Assembly: GCA_013407085.1 (NCBI GenBank)
Contig: JACCGJ010024107.1
Location: 62,001 to 126,000 of the forward strand
Direction: 5' to 3'
DNA length: 64,000 nucleotides
Origin: Atriophallophorus winterbourni
Taxonomy: Eukaryota > Platyhelminthes > Trematoda > Plagiorchiida > Microphallidae
This document shows, one piece after another, positions 58,312-64,000 of the stretch. How positions within the stretch are numbered: the first letter of the stretch is position 1; each line of letters starts with the position of its first letter. The notes beneath the pieces are model-generated. The model was not told where the DNA came from. It made no database searches and worked only from the letters and a program-made list of their open reading frames with translations. The position numbers and the translations under genes were made by a program.

Positions 58312-61300
58312 GTTAGTATTGAGAATGAATTTGTAAATTGCAAATATGAAATTCTTCATTGATTACCAATGCGTCAACTTGTAAACTACGGTGATATCAG
58401 GCTGGTACAACAACAAGCTTGAGTTATTTCGATTTTCAGCGTCATACACACAATAAACTTACAGTGTTTTGACTACTAATTATCTCGCAGTAAAATACTC
58501 AATGTTTTATCTATGAGGCTTAGATAACACATTCACGTAAAAAACATACAACTTTATCTCATGGATCTACATGTGTCGTCCCATCAAACGTCCCCAAAAT
58601 AGCACATATCTGAGTTTCGTATTGTTTTGTCTTATCTGTGAAAGCAATAATGTATATTGGTTTTCCGAGCGCAATATATTTTCATTAAAAACATTGTTTA
58701 TTCATAGCTGTTATTAAAGTTGAAAGAATTAAAATTTTATAGCAAAATAACATATCAACAAAAAATGGAATGAACTGCTTTTCTTATTTTATCGCGGATT
58801 TATTCCTTTCTCCTGAGGAGAATCGGACAGCTTTATCTCATAAAACATTGAGAGACAAAATGTGCACATTTCTTGATCGAGATAAATTGGATAAACGAAT
58901 TGCTCGCATTGTTTCGTTGTCCTAGACGTTAGTGTATTAGTCACACACGCACTGTCTGATGCGTAGTACACCTATTCTGTCAACAATCGTCGGTATTGTG
59001 GCTTACATTTCTCACATGGAAAACTTCAACGGCACCAGTGCCGTTTATCTACTGGTTGAATGGATGAGAACATGGATTGGGGATACAAATGTTTTGGGAA
59101 AGATGTATCGAAATAATTTGCGTCTCCATGCTGGTTTACCTATATATGATCGTTCACAAAAGTAACTTGTATCATAACTTAAAAAAATCAGGGTGCAAAA
59201 AGTCTCCCGCTTCAAGACGTAAACAATAACGTGTGTTTTGAGAAATTGCACAATAGAACTAATCTTGGAATAACCACTTTTCAATCAATCAAATTTCTCA
59301 ATACACGGGTATGAGGTTAATCTCATTTATTTGAATATCAAGGAAGGCATCAAAAGTTATATATTGTTCACCATTTATCTACTGTATATAGGCATGCGGA
59401 TTACGACCATTCGGTCAGTAAGTGAAAAAGGAGTGACACAGGTGTTTACGTTTGAAATGAACGCATATTCGGTTATGTTTTCAACACCATGACATTGATA
59501 GTAAGACCATTCGCATGCCAAGCTATATCTGTATACCGTATAAAACGAAAGTTTTGTGCGAAAAAAACACTACAGAATATAGGGAGAAAATGCGAAACTT
59601 GAAAAAGATACATTCAATTATAAGAAAAACGAAGGATTGATGAACCTGGTAAATCCTCTATAATCTTACAAAACATTATCGATAAATTTGATCGGGTTCG
59701 GTATATTTCACGATCATTATCCGGCGCATTCTCCGCGCAAGTTCTATATACGCCATACATTATCTTGCATTATTTCTGAATGAATCGCAATTACCTATGA
59801 TTTACCGGGGCAAATTCCAAAGGTGACGCGACTTGCGGTTGGAATTTCTATATCACCGATACTTTTGGATATAGGTTTCATAGTATTATCAGATCAATGT
59901 TATTTCCGTATATTTATTTAAAGTTAGCTTGGACCGATTTAGTCTTACAGCATGTAATTATCAACGGCGGCTCGTGACATGTGTGTATTGAATTTTGTGA
60001 TCTTCATCCGTTCATTGATTTGTTTCTGTGGATCAGCTCTCAGATTTACCCAACATGTTTAAAACTGCCAGGAGATACACAGAATGCAGTATGTAAAATA
60101 GCAAACTTCTCAACGGTATACTGACAACAAACAGTGCTGCATCGATATTGTTACTGATTTACGTTTATTTGATCCTGATGAAATAAAATATCGTTGTTCT
60201 TGTTTGTGATAAAAATGGATGCTAATGAGCATTTTTTTGAAACATATACCGTTCGACTATTATCTTTTTAACTGTGAGAAATTGGTTACTAGTAAACAGG
60301 TTTATAATTGAATGCCGCTGTTGCATGGGTTTTGTAAAACGAAACACGATATTCGAAAACAAAATCACGTATTGATTTGTGGTCAACCACTCAAGGTGCT
60401 TGAAGATGACCAATCTGGTGTGTTGCTCGCATTCCTGGAAAGTTTGTTTTAACTCTAACAAAAACTAATATTACTGTATCTACCTGATGACGGCAAACAG
60501 CTAGAAGCAGTTAGTGGAGTGTAATTATGGAGTATATGGGCAGCACATCACTTCGGTTACTAGTATGTTAATTACTGTCATATGTGTAACTGTTCAACAT
60601 GTGTCACGCAAAATGTCGCATTACATTGTTCGCTGACGTGATATCGATCCTGACTGAAGAAAACATTCATTGCTTAGGCCACGTCTGTAAAGAGTGATGA
60701 GAACCAAACAAGGGTTGGCCTGATTCGATGAGTTTTGAGCAATACAAGCCGTTAAAAGCATTTCGAGTTTGAAGCTGAAATTATAAATAAAAACGGATTT
60801 ATTTGAAATTCTATTAGAAGATGAAAACATATGGTTAAACTGTAACACAAATAAAAATCGGATGATATAATCTTTAATACCAAGCAGACAAATATGAACA
60901 TCTCGGCAGATCATTCGATGCCAACGTTATACATCTTCCAATGTTTCTAGCGCAGCGCTCTCTATATGGAGACTTTACATTTGTAAAGCGGATAGTCATT
61001 TCCATGTCTCACCTAAACACCTCTGACATCAGAATGGTAATGAAGAGCAAACCCTCTGTTCATCTGAAACCATCGGATTACAATACGATCATTCATGCAC
61101 ACATTTTGGAAAATGTGTTTAGTGTAATCTGTAATAAATTTAACTTATCGATCAAGAAACCGTTCTCTAATAGACTGAGATACGACCTAGAATAATAGTC
61201 CAATCTGCGTACGGTGATTTGTTCCGAAAGCATCAGACCTACTTTCATAACACGTTTTGTTCACCACCCTGGTTCCTCAAATTTTTTTGAGCACCTCCAC

Positions 61301-62348
61301 TGAACGAATTAACGATAGTTTGAAATGAATATTTAAAGTGATCTATGCAAGGGGACTTTACAGAGTTCATTCCTAGAATCTACGTAAAAGTTTACTGTTG
61401 GGAATAAGATGAACGTTTCAATGATCTTAAGGAAAGCCACCAGCATAGTCATATCTTTATAGGCGATTTAGAGGCTCTTTCTACGAAGAAGGTCGCCAAA
61501 CAACAACAACACAACAACATACAATTGCTTTCATATCTCGAACGAAAGCAACGCGGTAGTGTCTAGCTACAATTTTCTGCAGGATACCCCTGCCATCAAG
61601 CAACAATGGTGATCCACCAAATCTTCGAAACTCAATTTCAATTCAAGTGTGATGATAGACATATTCAGAAATAATTAAAGACGGTACAGTGACGTCGGAA
61701 GAAGCAGATTAAACACGGCCTGATTAACAAAAGCTGAACCATTGTCGTGTGAAGATAATGAAACCTCAAATCCATAAAACAGTTCAAATAACTAAAAGGC
61801 CCCGGGGTTTCATGTGCTGAGATCAATAAACACCCAAATTAAATCATTGTTACATAAATTGTGTATATTCTGATGCGCTGTGTATTTTGAACAAACTACC
61901 GTTTTGGGACATTTATACGAAAGTCCCTTCGCGACACCTTTTAACAAACGAAAACACCTGTAAAACAAATAACGGAAACATATATTTTCCATCGATATGT
62001 ACTCTGTCCTTGTCACAATTGAAATTTCTTTCTTACAAGGACGCAAACGCTACACTAGGGTTATTTTAACCGTTATAAATTTACTAAGCAATCCTGGTTT
62101 GCAGCCTCAATTGTCCATTGAAACAAAGAAAACGCATTGTGTAAATCGGGGAGGGCGAAACACAGAACTTAGTGTCGGTTGATCAACAAATTAATTTTTA
62201 CATTTTCGTTGAGGTGAAACCGAACATTTTTGAATCCTAAATTTAGTTTTCGATCTATTTTGAAGTAAAGAGCATTATGAATTGTTGCATCGAATTAGAT
62301 GTAGCAATCGGTTTTAAAAAGGAACCAGTGTTTCGGATTCCGATTTAG
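58312..62348 (+). other. Long diverged intron
   Basis: About 60,180-61,260 aligns loosely with 13,180-13,880 (segment before exon b). About 58,350-60,150 and 61,300-62,280 look unique in the window. Short open frames (58,959-59,165, 60,941-61,195, 61,887-62,182) have no recognised features or splice support. Confidence 0.4.
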
Positions 62349-62372
62349 ACAAATCACCAATAAGAGATCGGG
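62349..62372 (+). CDS. Candidate micro-exon b5 (24 nt)
   Basis: Lies where exon b is expected, between the diverged pre-b and post-b segments. GATTCCGATTTAG acceptor and GTGAAT donor frame 24 bases encoding KSPIRDR in the shared phase with no stop. The sequence itself is not clearly similar to b1-b4. Confidence 0.35.
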
Positions 62373-63107
62373 GTGAATTTACTACAAGGATGTAACAACA
62401 AGTAATTGTTTCACAGTACCTCATTGCTAATACTAGGAAACGCAATGAAACTTAACTGGATTCAACAAAATTTCAAAATATTTTTTTCCGTTAATTATTT
62501 CCGAATGCAATAACACATGTCTGTATACTTAAATTTCAATGTCGTGAATTCGGCAACTTATGATCGTTACATATATTACGTTATTTTGTGCCAACATGCT
62601 TCACATGTGTGGCTGATGACTCCATTTGTTCCAGAAATGGTTATGATTTGATTCACAGTTTCCGGAAGACATATACTCGGTTTGATTGCTCGGTTTTTGC
62701 TATTAAAACTATTCTCGCAATCTGCTATATTTTGAGGTGTTTGCGAGGTTTCAGCGTCGATAGTCTAGATACCAAACTCGGTACTTATAAAAACAATTTT
62801 TTAGTTTATCTTAATATCATTTAAATTTATGTGTAATGTCATAACAATTTGCATTATTGAACAAGGTGCGCTTCCTCCACTGTTTCAAGCTCATCCGGAT
62901 CCTGAAATTGCTGTACCTACCTGATGAGTGCAAACAGTACGAAAGCGGTCGTGGGGTGTTTTGTGACGGAAAAGCATGCAAACGAATATTTTATTTCGCA
63001 TTAAAATTAAAATGGTTAGGTTTTATAAAATTCTGACCTGTAAAATATTGTTATTGGTTAAACAAACCTCATTCCGTGTTCTCTGTTCAATTGTATAACC
63101 GCTCAAG
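62373..63107 (+). other. Diverged intron before the a-class remnant
   Basis: 62,450-62,860 aligns with the start of b-to-c introns (14,370-14,720). It then switches, near 62,980, to the segment preceding exon a (9,840-9,950). An exon c counterpart is absent here. Confidence 0.4.
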
Positions 63108-63116
63108 TAAATCCAG
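63108..63116 (+). CDS. Candidate 9-nt micro-exon (a-class remnant)
   Basis: At the position homologous to exon a, the old acceptor TAG has become TAA. A CTCAAG nine bases before GTTAGTAG could serve instead, giving nine in-phase bases (split codon-N-P-split codon). It may equally be a dead exon. Confidence 0.25.
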
Positions 63117-63914
63117 GTTAGTAGGTATTATCTTGTTTTCCCCTTCAATGTGTCTTACGTTCTTCCAATGGGATTTGATTCAGGAGCTTAGCAGTGAAGT
63201 TTCGCGTTTACTTACAAGGCTGCTATGAACAAGTGGGCTAGTATTTACGTCTGATTTTCAGAACACTAATCGTCAAATTTTGTTGAAAATTCAAGATCGG
63301 AATTCGGTTTTAAGCAACAAAGAGACAATTATCTTTGCAACATTACACAGATTTATGTGGACGTGTTTATCTATTCACCAATTCTAAGCAGCAAATTCCA
63401 AATTTAACAATACAACAGTGAATTAAAACACTTTCAATTACTAATTAGCAAGAGTATTCTATTTTGAATACTGGTCCTATTACGCATAGAAGACGAAACA
63501 AATTTTCTGTTTTTAAAAGTATTTCTATAAACACTTTGTATTTGAGGATACGCGTGTCGTAAATTATTCTGTGTGAGAAGACCTAAGCCTAATCGTCTAC
63601 ACCGCTCAACGCATTTTATATATAAGAAGCCCCTGACGTGCTTAAACTGTAGATTATATAAACAGTAAATAACAACATCTTTTTTGATGCCATTGTTTTC
63701 ATGTGTGAGCAGATTAAATCAGATTAGAAGCTTCTCTAGAATCCTTTTCAGGATATGAGGTAAGCAAGACAAAGTCTCACTTCATCAAACAAATGATGAC
63801 AAACAGTCAGGAGTATATGTAATATAATAGTGTGTCGAATGGTCATCCCATGGTCGACTGTGACCGAGGTATTCAGGTATAACTTTGAAAACCATTATTT
63901 TTTCTTTATTCCAG
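63117..63914 (+). other. Last intron
   Basis: 63,140-63,720 resembles 10,000-10,540. 63,760-63,914 resembles 1,000-1,221, leading into the terminal exon. No exon seen between. Confidence 0.5.
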
Positions 63915-63940
63915 GAGGAAATGGTTCGTTAAGATTTTAA
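63915..63940 (+). CDS. Terminal exon, ends in stop
   Basis: TTTCTTTATTCCAG acceptor. In phase it encodes GNGSLRF then TAA, paralogous to the terminal exon at 1,222 (APGSLKF-stop). The 3' UTR runs out of the window; no AATAAA is seen in the remaining 60 bases. Confidence 0.65.
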
Positions 63941-64000
63941 CACATGCTTTGAACTCATAAAGCTTTAAATATCGTATTGTGTGGATTCATAATCGTTATA

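Larger units (their letters stand above)
3604..63940 (+). other. Micro-exon gene locus (MEG-like), one probable gene
   Basis: Gene-level entry. At least seventeen tiny exons with AG acceptors and GTAAGT/GTTAGT-like donors lie on one strand over 60 kb. All start with the last two bases of a split codon and end with the first base of the next, so any exon can be skipped or duplicated without shifting frame. Repeated symmetric micro-exons like these are the hallmark of schistosome micro-exon genes, which encode small variable secreted proteins of the parasite surface and glands. Here the exons form classes: c (amphipathic, leucine-rich), a and b (charged) and n (Asn/Ser/Pro/Thr-rich). Introns are long, 0.4-9 kb, and full of duplicated sequence and retrotransposons. 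A stop-containing terminal exon ends the model. No plus-strand first exon with a signal peptide was found, so the 5' end is open. Which exons are joined in mRNA cannot be told from DNA. I do not recognise a named MEG. Confidence 0.7.

Overview
This window is AT-rich, repeat-laden DNA from an animal nuclear genome, almost certainly a trematode and most likely a blood fluke (Schistosomatidae). Three things point there. Many tiny frame-preserving exons carry good splice sites, which is the micro-exon gene (MEG) style known from Schistosoma. There is a tandem array of hammerhead-ribozyme units with tRNA-like pol III boxes, resembling the schistosome Sm-alpha family. There are also repeated RTE-clade non-LTR retrotransposons. 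No bacterial-style genes, rRNA, ordinary tRNA or CRISPR were seen. Almost none of the long open frames are host genes; most are relics of retrotransposon frames or chance frames in introns.

The main content is a plus-strand micro-exon gene locus. The coding exons are 9 to 39 nt, mostly 12, 18 or 27. Almost all have lengths divisible by three, and all sit in the same phase, with introns splitting a codon after its first base. They fall into classes: 'c' (27 nt, amphipathic leucine-rich peptides), 'a' (18-27 nt, basic/acidic), 'b' (12 nt, charged) and 'n' (15-39 nt, Asn/Pro/Ser/Thr-rich). Copies lie in order at 3,604 (c), 9,957 (a), 14,283 (b), 15,865 (c), 24,306, 24,809 and 25,672 (n), 28,137 (b), 29,254 (c), 32,918 (a), 37,268 (b), 38,353 (c), 45,289 (b), 46,375 (c), 51,333, 55,805 and 57,046 (n), and 58,285 (a). 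Weaker candidates lie at 62,349 and 63,108. A stop-bearing terminal exon lies at 63,915, and a paralogous one at 1,222. The 1,222 exon therefore looks like the 3' end of an upstream paralogue, with a second gene filling the rest of the window. Its first exon was not identified on the plus strand.

The locus grew by tandem duplication of blocks of several kilobases that carry micro-exons with their introns. The clearest pair is about 34,208-42,111 and 42,112-50,590. Each block also carries a (TA)n tract just upstream of exon c and a decayed RTE retrotransposon just downstream (3.8-7.8, 16.2-22.2, 29.4-32.6, 38.7-40.8 and 46.7-49.2 kb). Inverted RTE copies lie at 1.6-2.3 and 52.3-54.35 kb, each next to a matching paralogous segment. 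In the second block (16,747-21,082) the RTE is interrupted by about nine head-to-tail copies of a ~433-bp hammerhead/tRNA-like unit plus one inverted copy.

A minus-strand frame at 2,848-3,051 begins with a convincing signal peptide. It recurs in decayed form in several blocks and may be a separate small secreted-protein exon; this is uncertain.
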